Positions 45,487 through 56,800 of a stretch of 64,000 nt of DNA are shown here, one piece after another. Source of the stretch: Pinus tabuliformis (lineage: Eukaryota > Streptophyta > Pinopsida > Pinales > Pinaceae); assembly GCA_031772625.1 (NCBI GenBank), contig CM062815.1, forward strand, positions 913,786,979 through 913,850,978. Reading direction: 5' to 3'. Position 1 is the first letter of the stretch. Each line of letters opens with the position of its first letter. The notes below the pieces were generated by a model that saw nothing but the letters and a program-made list of their open reading frames with translations, made no database searches and was not told the origin of the DNA. Both the position numbers and the translations under genes were made by a program.

Positions 45487-47101
45487 GAAAGCTACAACCC
45501 CTATCAAGGAAAGGAGTCGTATTGGTTTGCATCCATTCAGTTCTTGAGTAAGTAATGTAGCTCATAAGTTAGGATTTTCCAGTGTCTATTATTTTTTGGA
45601 TGATCATATTTAGGAGTTGTTCTTTTTTACTTGTTGATAATATTGTAGAAGTATGTCAATGTAATTACTCTACCTTTTACCCCTTGGATCTATTCAATTC
45701 AAATATGTATAAGCTGTAAATAAGTTATTATGATGATGGGAGTCAAACCGTATGAGCTTAAATAAATGAACCCTTGTGTAATTCATATAAATATTTCATG
45801 TCAATTCCTAGTGTATAGCTCAAGCCCAAGGCCCAATCCATGAGTGGCTACAAATCTAATTCAACTAAACATGTTTTTTATGTACCATGTGGTAGTGCAT
45901 ACCACGATGTACTCAACCTATGTAAATATTATTTCAAAATGTAATATAACTTGGTCCAACATTGCTATGGAGACAACATGAAAATGGTTATGGTTTCACT
46001 AGCGGGGAAGAGGAAAGGAGGCCCAAGGGCAGGGGTATACAACAATGAGCATCAATCACCATGCACACGCTCGAGGATAGTGTTTTCTTTGATTTCATTG
46101 CATTGTGGCCTATTGATCTCATCCAATCCAATCATTTTCGATTGTCATTGAGTTTCATTGCTAGCCTACAAAAAATAAACTTAAAATGTATCAATGACCC
46201 TCAATTCTTTCTTAATCGTGACATTGAGCGCTGACTCTATTGATTATTCATGGACCATACAAAAACATAACCTACTATCTTTGATAAATGTAACCATTTA
46301 GATTCACGTCAACACTCATTTTCCCATGTTGAGGGCATCCTACTTATGCCAAAGGCATTCGTAAAACAATATTCTAAACATCATACTTTTTGAATTTTTC
46401 CTAACTACCTTTTTTCTGATAACTTTTACCCAAAATCTAGCTAGAAATTAAAACGAATTGGTGGTTTCTCAAATATGAGTTGTTGAGATTGACAAGTCAG
46501 GTGTGATAGGTTTTTTCAAGGTATTGAATCTGTTAATGAATTCAAAAATGCAATTTAAGCAATGGAAATTAAAACCTAACCAACCACTACTTAGTCAAAT
46601 TTCGATGATGTACTATAAAAGGTTTAAAAAGTAGAATGTTTAGAATTTTTCATTTCTAAAGGGCATATTCTTCTCCAAGTTTTCATCATTTTCTAATGCC
46701 ATATGGAACATTTCCATCTATGTTTGTCAATACTTGGTGGAAGCAAAGATAGTACGCTCAATTTACCTTGTTGTTAGTAGATTGTTTGCGAGTTTACAAC
46801 ATTGATGAATGTTGTCTACAAATTATCACTTTTATTGATCTAACTATGATGGTTTTGTCTATGATTGGTGGTAGTTCACCTATTTATTTGAAAAAAATAT
46901 AGAGTGAAAACTAAATATGAAATTGATATTTTATGAAAAAGGCTCACACAGACGACTCTCAACTTACATAAAAATTTCAATCCTTATATTGCTAATCCCA
47001 TTAATGAAAAGGTAATGAATATGTTTGGTTTCTTCTTGGAATAATGATTCTCCTTGTAAAGGATGTACAATGTTTCCTTTATAGGAATCTTAAGGAATGC
47101 A

Positions 47102-47433
47102 TGTTATGAAACCAACTCACAAAAAGATAGAAAAGACAAATCAACGACTTCAAAATCAGCCTCTTCGAGGGGGCAACCTCCTTTACATTACACAAATGAA
47201 CAATTCTTGGATGATACAAATGACAATACCTCCTTTCTATATATATGAGTCTAAGTGGTCCCAATATAATCAGAGCCTACAAAACAATAATATTGTAGGG
47301 ACACAAAAATAACAATAGTGGGCTTTTATGGGCACAATAATAACAACATGGGGACTACATGGGCACAACAATACCATAATGGGGTTGCACTAATAACAAT
47401 AAGGGGATACACTAGTAGTATAGGGACCTAAGA
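47102..47433 (-). repeat. 3' LTR of the chromovirus-like element
   Basis: 332 bp; carries about 35 bp (around 47,156-47,190) not present in the other LTR. The inner end reads CTAAGA where the partner has CTAACA. A TATA-like TATATATA lies at about 47,239-47,246. Confidence 0.92.
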
Positions 47434-47447
47434 TGCCCCTCTCCTTC
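47434..47447 (-). promoter_or_regulatory. Polypurine tract of the chromovirus-like element
   Basis: The minus strand reads GAAGGAGAGGGGCA immediately before the 3' LTR. Confidence 0.85.
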
Positions 47448-47880
47448 AAAAAGTGTTGTCCTCGAAGCTTGAGTAGTTCTAGATGCTTCTGTATAAAATT
47501 ATCATCCTCTCATGTGGAATCTTCAGCGGGTAAGTTCTTCCACTTGATGAGATACTCTGAAATTGATCGATTTCATAGTTGTCGGGTTCTTGCTTCCGTG
47601 ACTTCTTCAGGTTCAAATATGATTTTTCCTTCCTCGTCAAGTTCCAACAATATTGTTTGAACTGGGACCTTGTCACCTATAACCTTCTTTAAGCATGAAA
47701 CATGGAAAATTGGGGGCACTCGGGAAGATACAAGAAGCTCCAATTTGTATGCCATAGTACCAATCTTTTGCATCACTTTATAAGGACCATAGTACTTTGG
47801 TGATAATTTATTATCCTTCTTAGCTTGCTTGAGGGACATTTGTTTGTATGGTTGTAGTCGTAAAAATACCCAGTCATCTA
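47448..47880 (-). pseudogene. Integrase C-terminus with chromodomain
   Basis: From about 47,880: RSFDIDDWVFLRLQPYKQ, KLSPKYYGPYKVMQKIG and PPIFHVSCLKKVIGD form the GPY/F-type integrase tail. IIFEPEEVTEARTRQL, YLIKWKNLP and STWEDDN-like residues (one stop within) form the chromodomain that targets integration to modified histones. It ends at the polypurine tract. It is in the same frame as the Gag ORF upstream, across the large deletion. Confidence 0.88.
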
Positions 47881-47926
47881 TGTCAAAACTTCTTTCACTG
47901 TGATGTTGATCTCCCTATTGTTTCAT

Positions 47927-49086
47927 TCAATTTTGCGCGAAAGTGAGGTTATCATTTTTCTTCTTGATATGTCCTTCTATCTTGAGAGTTTGAGGAGTGG
48001 TAATTCCTTCCAATGAATTACAAGATATGGTCGGATTCATTTCTTCTTTCTCTAGGGTTGGTTCCTGGTGTATATCCTCTTCTTTTGATGTTTCTTGATC
48101 CTTTTCTTCCTCCTCTTCACAATCAATGTAAAATAATTTCTTCTCAACACACTTATGACCTTTAGTATGTTTGCTATCACAATTGTAACAAAGGCCATTT
48201 TCTCCTTTTTCTTCCAATTGCTGTGGTGTTAACCTTGTAGGTTGTGGAAGGCTCAGAGCAACAACACTTCCATCTTTATAATTGTGAGTGGTAGGATTTC
48301 TTCTTTCCATAATTTTGCTTTCAATTTTTCTTGCCAACCTGAATGCCTGCTCCAATGAATCAGGTTCCCAAAGATGAATCTCATGTTGAATGTTATCCTT
48401 TAAAATCCCTATGAAGACATCAATCTTCTACTTATCTGGAATATCATTTACCTTTATATTCAATTTTTGGAAGTCCTCAATGTGCTCTTCCATTGAACCC
48501 TTTTGTTTGAGATTTACCAATTGGATAAAAAATGTGCTGCTTTTTGTATTCTCATAATGTGCTATCATTTCCTCAGTGAAAATTTACCAAGTGACAAGTG
48601 GTTTACAAGAACAAAGCCCTTTATACTGTAAAAATTGATTCGGTTCTAAATAGAAAGATGTAATACATACCTTTTGTAATAGTTGCACATCATGTAGATC
48701 AAAATATTTCTCCATCTGTAGTATCCATGTTATGGGATCCTTGCCATCAAACTTCCTCATATCAATCTTTGGAATGTGGTGGGTTTTCAATCCACTGTTA
48801 GATTCTATGAAATCATGAGTAACATTTTTTTTTTCTCATCGTGAGTTTCCTCTACTACCTTTTCGTCATTAGGAGGCCTTTCTTGTAGCAATTGTGTCCC
48901 ACCTTCCTTCAAACCTTCCATATATTTCTTAAAATATTCCATGTATTTCTTCAAATATGCTCCCATACCATCAATATTAGCTTCCATGACACATATAAAA
49001 CTATTTATCTTTGCTTCAATCACATTCTTTAAATCATCTATCCAATTTGGGTTACTAGGTGTTTCTATTTTCTTGATTCGAGTCAT
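47927..49086 (-). pseudogene. Gag and protease start of the chromovirus-like element
   Basis: N-terminal piece (49,086-48,805) has helical KKYMEYFKKYMEGLKEGG. Next is RKFDGKDPITWILQMEKYFD (48,790-48,584), then a region with stops. The last ORF (48,355-47,927) has AFRLARKIESKIM, the zinc knuckle LCYNCDSKHTKGHKC, an acidic stretch, and the first residues of protease (SLEGITTPQTLKIEGHIKKK). It then jumps to integrase sequence (FAQN, stop, MKQ). A frameshift lies near the T-run at ~48,825. Confidence 0.86.
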
Positions 49087-49839
49087 TATTTTTCTTGCTT
49101 TTAGGAACTCAATATTTAAACGACTGTAACTCTATAATTTCATAACTTAAAGTTCTGAAATTGTATCCTATGGTAGCTCTCTAAGTCCTCTTTCTAACCC
49201 CACCAGTCTAATCGATATTGGATTCTTCAATAAAGAGTTATGCTAAATCTCCTACGATGACCCGATTATAGACTCGTTCAGTAGAGCGAACTTGTACGAC
49301 CTGCCACGTGTCACTGTTTCGACCTTCGGACCATAACAACATACACCGAAAATTAAAATCCATCCTCTTTCGGTAACTTCTTACGAAATTTCAATCTTAT
49401 GCTCAGAGAGAAAGTTATGATGAGTTTCCCATGGTCACCTGTTTGGAATGTAATTCGGGAGTCTGCAAAAACCCTAAATGTCTTGGACCGTATCTCTGAA
49501 AATATAGAGAAACAAGATTTGAAATTTGGACCCGAGCTTCACCAATATTTCAGCTCAAACGGGTTATAATTTCAATTTCTGAACCTTCACAGAAAAATAT
49601 TATAGCGAAAATTCCACAATAACCTGTTTGAGATGGAATTCTGGAGTTTGCAAAAACCCTAACTTCCTTAGATCATATCTTCGAAAATATAACGAGACAA
49701 TATATGAAATTTGGACCCGACGTTCATAACGATTTTGGATCAAATGGTTTTTTTTTAGCTTCTAAAACTTCGTAGAGAAAAATTTATAGCAAAAATGCCA
49801 CGATGACTTGTTTGGAGTAGCGAAACCCTAGAATCCAAA

Positions 49840-49851
49840 GCTCTGATACCA
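49840..49851 (-). promoter_or_regulatory. Initiator-Met primer-binding site of the chromovirus-like element
   Basis: The minus strand reads TGGTATCAGAGC two bases inside the 5' LTR. The ~750 bp between it and Gag are untranslated leader with imperfect ~160-bp repeats (TTTGGACCCGA ... AAAACCCTA) around 49,380-49,830. Confidence 0.93.
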
Positions 49852-49853
49852 AA

Positions 49854-50150
49854 TGTTATGAAACCAGCTCACAAAAAGATAGAAAAGATAGATCAACGAC
49901 TTCAAACTCAAATGAGCAATTCTTGGATGATACATATAACAATACCTCCTTTCTATATATAGGAGTCTAAGTCATCCCAATATAATCAGAGCCTACATAA
50001 CAAAAATATTGTAGGGACACAACAATAATAATAGTGGGCTTCTATGGGGCACAATAATAACAACATGGGGTCTACATGGGCACAACAATACCATAAGGGG
50101 GTTGCACTAATAACAATAAGGGGTTACACTAGTAGTATAGGGATCTAACA
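49854..50150 (-). repeat. 5' LTR of the chromovirus-like element
   Basis: 297 bp, partner of 47,102-47,433, ending TCTAACA before the target duplication ATGCA. Confidence 0.92.
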
Positions 50151-53040
50151 ATGCATATATAGTAGTTTCTTCTATGTTGAAAGCTACAACTCCTATCAAG
50201 GCAAGGAGTAGTATTGGTATGTGTCCCATTGGGTACTTGAGCAAGTAATGTAGCTCATACGTAAGGATTTTCCAATGTCTATTATTCTTGGATGATCATC
50301 TGTAGGTGTCGTTCTTTTCTCCTTGTTTATCATATTATAGGAGTATCTCAATGCTTATAATCTAGCTTTGGCCCCTTGGATCTATTTAATTAAATTATGT
50401 ATAAATTATAAATAAGTCATGATGATGAGGGTCAACGCATATGATCTTAAATATGTGAAAGTCATGTAAATATTTCCTATCAATTCCTAGTGTATAGCAC
50501 AAGGCCAATTCCCAACTCGTGAGTGGTTAGGAATCTAATTGTGCTAAACACGTTTTCTATGTACCATGTGGTTGTACCTTCCAATATTTACTCAATATAT
50601 GTAAATATTATTTCAAAATGCAATATAACACGGTCCAATATGGCTATGAAGAGGACATGAAAAGAGTTATGGGGAGAACTAGGGGAAGAGGAAAGGAGGC
50701 CCAAGGGCAAGGGTTTATAGCAACATGAGCATCAAGCACCATGCATATGCCTGAGGATACTGTTTTATGTAATTTCATTAACTATGGCCTATTGATCTCA
50801 TCCAATCCAGTGATTTTCAATTCTCATTGAGTTGTATTGCTGACACAAAAAATGACCTTAAAATATATTGATGACCCTCAATTCCTTCTTAATTGTGACA
50901 TTCAGTGAAGCCTCTATTGATTATTCGTGGACCATCCAAAAACTTGACCTCTTACCTTTGATAATTGTAACCATTTGGATTCACGTAGGAAATCCCTTTC
51001 CCATGTTGAGGGTATCCTACTTACACCAAAGGAATTTGTAAAGAAATAGTCTAAACATTTTATTTACTGAATTTTTCCTCAGTACTTTTTTCTGATTGCT
51101 TTTACCCAAAACCCGACTAGAAATTTAATCGAATTGGCGGTTTTTTTGTAACGATGGAAACAGTTCCTGGCTACAAAGGGACTAGTGCCCAAGACATTTA
51201 CAAGATTTATAAAATAAAATAAAATATAGGGTCGAAGAAATATACCATGAGGATAACAATGAGTGATCTAATTCTGAAACCTATCTTTACAACCGGATTA
51301 GCCAAGATAAGTAAGGGTTGCAGAGCTTAGGGTGTCAATAGATTATTAGAAGCAGATGGAGAAAACAAGACTTAATCATTAAGGCACTTAAGAATCTCAA
51401 CCTTTTTCCTTGTATGGTAAATGATGCAAAGAACAAGAATGATGGGTGAATGCTTGGTATGGTGGAGTTCCCATTAAGGGATTGAAACCAAAAATATGAG
51501 TTCCATTAATTCTAGGAAAATTCATAAAATTTATTTGAATCAACCTGATGCTTCATTACACTCATATTAGTGGAATAAAAACATTAATGAATGATACAAA
51601 CATAAGAAGAAAATATTTCTGCAATTACCACACGAATTGGAATCAAAACTGGTATTTATTTTTAAGTTTCTAAGAGATGCCTTCATTACACTCCAAACCC
51701 CTACTTTTTACTCATTTCTGATTTTTTGCCTCTCCCCCTGCGACTGATTGTCTCAATCAGTTTCAAAAACAAATTCTTGAAACAATTATAAAAATGATTT
51801 TTTTGAAGTGTTTGGAAATAATAAAATTACAAGAAATATTAATTTAATATCATATATATTAAATATGACCCCTTGTTAAAAATAAAACTTTGGCCCTTTT
51901 AAAAACAAATCACAATACAAACATATATCGGCATTCTAATTAAAACAAAAATATTAAATATGTCCATGTCTGATCTTTGTCACACGCCATGTGGAGATGA
52001 CCTAGATGTATGGAGACCTTGGTGGCAGTGGAAAACTATGTGCGAGTCCCAGATTCGTTGTGCGTATATCATCAAAACTCTTAGTGGTTTTATAAAACCA
52101 AAAACCATTTTGCACCACCCTTCTTCATGGTTTTGGAAAAATGAGGTAGGGGTGGTGCAATAAATCTGGACCGTCCATTAATCGTATTGTTGGTTTTGCA
52201 ATACCATTTTGTGAAACCTTGAGTCTTGTTAAACTTTGGATATGTAGACCCATCAAAATTTGGTCATCTAGAAAAGGAATATAATAAACATTGATTTCTT
52301 TTGGTACTCACACAAAATTTAACTAATTTTTGTCAACTCATGATGCTTCAAACTCTTCATCTAGGCAACATCCACCAAATTATTATGATTTTTCAACTGA
52401 GCCCATGTTGGCCAATACTATATTTCAGAGTTTTGGAATTTCCTTTAAAACCAAAACATGAACATCTTGAAGTTGAGATAAATTCACTAGAAAAACATTA
52501 TCATCACTAATTTGAGTGCCAACATGGTCACCTATCTCAAACTCCTCATAAAACTGCAACAAATTCATTAGTTATGCATAGAGCTTCTCTTTTGACTGCT
52601 AACTGTTTGGTTAAAGCCTAAGGTATGATCTATAGTTGGTGAAACATTACAGATACATGAATCAAGATAAGCATTGATCATACCAATCTTCCACACAAAG
52701 AATGTATGGTCCTTTAAAATATTAGTGACCTTCAAGATTGACTCAAACCCGGAAAAAGTAGAAGTGACAATCTCTGTCTGACCCACTGAGCTCTTTCTCA
52801 AGGAGGATTCATGCCCAAACAAAGGAAACTTTCGATCGTAGGATTCCAGTTTAGAGAATGGCCTAGAAAATGTTGCAAGTAAAACTTTTACCCCTTATAG
52901 GATGCATGTCTCCATCTCGTTCAATAGTTATAAGAGACTCAAACCGTTGTTTAGCTACGAGAAAAGTACCACGTGCACTTGTCTTTTTCTTCATAAGTGT
53001 CGAAGCTTGAGAATCTCACTAGTCCCATGCATCCTTCTGT

Positions 53041-53409
53041 TTATCCAGCTAGGCTTGAATCGCAAGCTCTCTGCTTCTCTCCAAGAAAGGTTTCCCTACA
53101 CTTTTTGATAGCCATTTCAGGTGACACTTTCCATTTAGTGATTTCTTCAACATTTGCATAGTAGGATATCTCAAGTTCTAATAAAGAAGCCCTTTGCATT
53201 TCAATGTTAGCCAATTGTCCGGGTGCCACATCAGCAACTCCTCTTTTTTGTGAAAGTGAACCAAATGCCTCCATAATTGTAGGGTTGTGGGAAATAATTG
53301 ATCTTATTGATTCTATAATTGGACATCCAACTAGGTGACCCACTAGTCTACGAATTTCATTTAAGTAAGCTTGAAAGCTCAAATTCCTATCTTCATCTAC
53401 ATAAGCCAT
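53041..53409 (-). CDS. Hypothetical 122-codon ORF
   Basis: MAYVDEDRNLSFQAYLNEIR start, with LEISYYANVEEITKW near the middle. It is the longest ORF in the insertion; Arg/Glu balance and helix-forming residues suggest it may once have encoded a soluble helical protein. No domain recognised and no start context beyond ATG. It may be an exon fragment or retroelement ORF remnant. Confidence 0.3.
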   Translation of the reverse strand: MAYVDEDRNLSFQAYLNEIRRLVGHLVGCPIIESIRSIISHNPTIMEAFGSLSQKRGVADVAPGQLANIEMQRASLLELEISYYANVEEITKWKVSPEMAIKKCRETFLGEKQRACDSSLAG

Positions 53410-53709
53410 TATATCCCACCATCCTAATCCATGTCAGATTGAATCTGTTATACTCATTCGTTGAACTTAATTCACAATTCCTAAAATAAGCATACATTTT
53501 CCAACTTGCTCCTCCAAATTAGGTAAACACCATTTCCAATTTTGATATCCTTTATATTCTCCCGGACCTACTGTAATTCACTCTATCAAATAATTACATG
53601 TACTAAATATCTTGCCTTTCATCTTGTTGTATAGAGCAACTTTGTAGAACAGTTAATACCTTGACCTTCCACGACTGCAAAATTGCACTAGTTACATGCA
53701 TATTTGTTT

Positions 53710-53896
53710 ACATTATATATGGACAACACATTGGAAGGCATTGTGTAAGATGGTAAATGTAAAGGGTATATTGTTGCCTCATAGATGTGGGATATTTGTT
53801 TTGAAAACAAATATCCCACATCTATGAGGCAACAATATACCCTTTACATTTACCATCTTACACAATGCCTTCCAATGTGTTGTCCATATATAATGT
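53710..53896. repeat. 187-bp perfect palindrome
   Basis: Bases 53,710-53,802 are the exact reverse complement of 53,804-53,896, with a single central G at 53,803. The arms contain ATCCCACATC, a word seen near the ends of many plant LTRs. Pairing stops at 53,709/53,897. Confidence 0.97.
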
Positions 53897-54033
53897 TACT
53901 TCCACTTGGCCTTGGGCCCTTGCCTTGGTGTCTTATATGGGTTATGGTTGTAGATTGGTGGACTTTGGTTGGAGATTGGGAAAAAACCCAATAAAATTAA
54001 AATCTCAGCAAAAAATTAAAAAGAAATTTGTCA
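53802..54033 (+). repeat. Putative short LTR next to a primer-binding site
   Basis: Candidate LTR from TGAAAACAAA at the palindrome centre to TTTGTCA at 54,033, followed by TGGTATCAAGCCCC (54,036-54,049), one base shorter than the initiator-Met consensus. The other end and partner LTR were not found. The ORFs overlapping it are not conserved. Confidence 0.4.
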
Positions 54034-54400
54034 CGTGGTATCAAGCCCCAATGAAAATGTTGTCCTCCCTATGAGATAGAAAACATTCAATGAGTTTATC
54101 TTGAAAAATCTTTATTATTTTTTCCTAGTAGGATTTGGCTACAGCAGGTTTCACAAATATGAGTTGTTACAATTACATAAGTCAGGCATGCTAGGGGTTT
54201 TTCAAGGCATTGTTCCCTTAATGCATTCAAAAATACAATTTAAGAAATGGAAATTCCAATCTAACCAACCACTACTTAGTCAAATTTCAATGATGATTAC
54301 TAGAAAAGGTTTAAAAGTAGAATGATTAGAATTGTTCATTCCAAAAGGGCCTGTTCTTCTCCAATATTTCATCATTTTCTAATTCCCTATGGAACATTTC

Positions 54401-55480
54401 CATGTGTCCTTTTTCTATAACCTATTACAACCCACCACACATCACCGATATGAAGCACCCTCAAAGATTTGATTGGTGGATGTTTGATGAACTGTTGCAT
54501 CATTGTTTCCCATGTTTGACCTACTAAACTTTCCTTCTACTTAGTGAAATACGTTTCACGGTTTCTTTATTAAAACATATAGGATTTGCACCTACTATTT
54601 GTGAATAATTGAAAATTGGGCATTGCAAAGGGGATATATATAGGTGGGATTCATATTTTTCATATTAAATTATGTGTTTACAATTTGCATAATTTTTCCC
54701 TCATGGAAGTTTATTTATTTAATCTTGATGTTGCACAAGGAAAATCACGCACAAGGAAAACTTATGTAGTTAGAGGTGGCAAAGAGTTTTGAAATGTTAT
54801 CGAGTGGCAAGCCACAACCATTAAATATGTAGCTTCCACCTATCAAAGTTAGTGCTTCCATTGTTTATCTCTACTAACTTCCTTCTACCTCATCTTGTCC
54901 CTCTGATATGATTCATAACATTAGTTTGTAGTGCTAAGATCTTCCTCAGATTATTAACAAAATGCTTTCATTATGCTTAAGGATTCATGAATTTTTTGCA
55001 AGTGAAATGAAGAGTTTTTATGTTAATTTTATAAGTAATTTAACATAAACCAGAAACTGAACAACATCATAAACATGTAAAAAAAATCATCAAAAACACA
55101 TTACAAAAAGCACATGATAAAGGAGTTCACCCCTCCTGGGCTACGTCTCCTTGGTCTAGCTTCCAATGGCTTGGGCCTCTCTATTATGCTCAAAAATGTA
55201 AAAATATTTGTTTACAATGCTCAAGTTCTTTTGAAACCTGCTCCGATTAGTCCAAAATACTAAAAAATGGCTATCTAGCCTCTTTTTGCATCCAATTTGG
55301 TGGAAAAATGATGAAGTTATGACTTCCACTTGTTTTCCCATTATTCGCTTCACAAATTTCTCCACATCTGACAGGAACCCACATTTTCGCTCCAAAAATC
55401 CACTAACCGAGCGAGAATTTTGCCACGCAGCGAGCCATAATCTGTTAGCACTGATTGTCCATCGCAAATCACAATCAGAG
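54401..55480. other. Intergenic sequence, nothing recognised
   Basis: AT-rich, with no conserved ORF. The overlapping ORFs at 55,156-55,507 on both strands show no recognisable domain. Confidence 0.4.
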
Positions 55481-56173
55481 AAGTCTATCAAGTCTTATGG
55501 TTTATGAATATGGCGAGCGATGTGCAATTGCGATACGGCGGACCCTATGGGACATTAAATTGCATCCTAACCTTATCACATCTGGAATGTCGCAATCGGT
55601 GGAAAACCAATGGTCCTATACAAATGCAGGACTTGTCTTGTTGTGATATGTGATTGTGATATCACATCGCAACCCTGATATTACCAGGCAAGGGGGGGGA
55701 GCGGGGCGATTTTATAAGACCTCCCTTTGCCGATGTGTGATTGCGATCCATCGCATCACGCCTCCAGCCAATTCTTCAATGCCTTCCTGCCTGCCTTATC
55801 GCATTGCAACCCTTCCCTGCTTAGGGGCCAAGTTTTAAAGCCAACCTACCCGTGATTGCAATTAGTGACATGTAGGAGCCAATGGTGGCTTGCCACTTGG
55901 CACCTCCTCATTCACTGAAGGACCTTGCCACATCATCCAATCCTGCCATGTGTCCAAGTAAAACCTGAACTTTTACTTGCTCTAACTTCTGCATATGAGC
56001 TCAAACTTGAGTGTCGCTCACACCATTGGAATCAAAATGACGAGCTCTTCGATCTAAAGAAAAGTTTAACAAGATTCTAACACTTTGATTTTTTAGCCTA
56101 ATTTTGAGCACCTGATCATTCCTCCGCACTAGAAGCCTTTTAGACCCAAAAAGGATCAGCTTCAATTGTTCAA
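55481..56173 (-). repeat. Putative LTR-like segment related to the element 1 LTR
   Basis: Rich in TGCGAT/ATCGC words and contains ATTGCGATACGGCGGACCCT, similar to the ~110-bp subrepeats of the element 1 LTR. It ends TTCAACA at 56,173, just downstream (minus strand) of an integrase C-terminus. The partner LTR and boundaries are uncertain. Confidence 0.35.
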
Positions 56174-56216
56174 CAGGTGAGGGTATAGTTCCCTCACATT
56201 TCCAACCTATGTCCAT

Positions 56217-56800
56217 TTGGCTTTTGAAGGTATTGTACCCTAGAGCCCCACTCGAAGATAATCAATACTTCCCCTTTCTGTTGTCCTTGTTCTTCTGTCA
56301 GGTATAGTGTCTTGCTGAAACACATCATGGAATTCTCGAGAAAATTCTTCAATAGATGGGATTTGAATATTCTCTCCTTTATCTTCAACCAAAGGAGGCT
56401 CATACAACCTTAAATTCTCAACATTAACAACAACATAAATTTGCATATATGAAGGCAAATCCAACCTGAAGGCATTGTTAACAATCTTTTCCAAAAATCT
56501 AAATGGACCATATCTAATTGGTTTGAGATGTTTACCTTCTCCTTGGAGCCTCTCTTTGTTAATGTGAATCCAAACTTCATCTCCAACTTGGAACTTGTGA
56601 TCTTGACAATGCTTTTCGTGCCTTGCTTTGTACTTGCCTTGACTTTTCTCAAGCTATTCTTGAACCTTTTGGTGTACTAATTGTATTTGTTCAGTGAACT
56701 TTCTTGCTTTGTCTATGTTGTTATTACATTTAATAGCAACATATTTGCCAAAAATAAAATCCAAAGGATATTTAGGCAAGTATCCCATGTGTTGTCACTC
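56217..56800 (-). pseudogene. Ty3/gypsy integrase C-terminal remnant
   Basis: From ~56,800 leftward: GYLPKYPLDFIFGKY, then SQGKYKARHEKHCQDHKF, VGDEVWIHINKERLQ-like residues and KPIRYGPFRFLEKI (GPY/F module). NNAFRLDLPSYMQIY, VNVENLRLYEPPL and a tail ending YLRVGL follow. Several stops and at least one frameshift break it. No other pol domains were found nearby, so the element is truncated. Confidence 0.78.

Larger units (their letters stand above)
41382..46734. repeat. Tandem unit A (~1.6 kb without insertion)
   Basis: The flanks 41,382-41,803 and 45,492-46,734 align with unit B (46,735-47,101; 50,156-51,142; 54,146-54,400). Shared landmarks are GTCAATACTTGGTG at the start, CTACAACCCCTATCAAGG after the insertion, and GGAACATTTCCAT at the end. 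No coding capacity was recognised. The unit is interrupted at 41,803/45,487 by the 3.68-kb TG...CA element. Confidence 0.8.
47102..50150 (-). mobile_element. Pol-deleted Ty3/gypsy chromovirus-like element
   Basis: LTRs 47,102-47,433 and 49,854-50,150, starting TGTTATG; the right one ends TCTAACA. Target duplication ATGCA (47,097-47,101 and 50,151-50,155). The minus-strand interior has an initiator-Met primer site, Gag with zinc knuckle, the first residues of protease, then directly the integrase C-terminus with a chromodomain. Protease active site, RT, RNase H and integrase core are absent. It must rely on another element's enzymes. Confidence 0.93.
51143..54145. mobile_element. ~3.0-kb insertion in unit B, composite and degraded
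   Basis: Relative to unit A, sequence is inserted after GGCGGTTT (51,138-51,145); alignment resumes at GGTTTCACAAATATG (near 54,145). GGTTT on both sides could be a 5-bp target duplication, though a T-run blurs the left edge. Inside are a minus-strand 122-codon ORF (53,409-53,041) of unknown identity, a 187-bp palindrome, and a short LTR-like stretch ending in an initiator-Met-type primer site. Confidence 0.55.
46735..54400. repeat. Tandem unit B (~1.6 kb, split by two insertions)
   Basis: Pieces 46,735-47,101, 50,156-51,142 and 54,146-54,400 align in order with unit A. Unit B is interrupted by a chromodomain retroelement (47,102-50,150) and a ~3.0-kb insertion (51,143-54,145). It directly follows unit A in the same orientation. 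Confidence 0.78.

Noticed and set aside
54036..54049. tRNA gene fragment
   Set aside because: Only the short primer-site word is present; no cloverleaf arms around it. It fits a primer-binding site.
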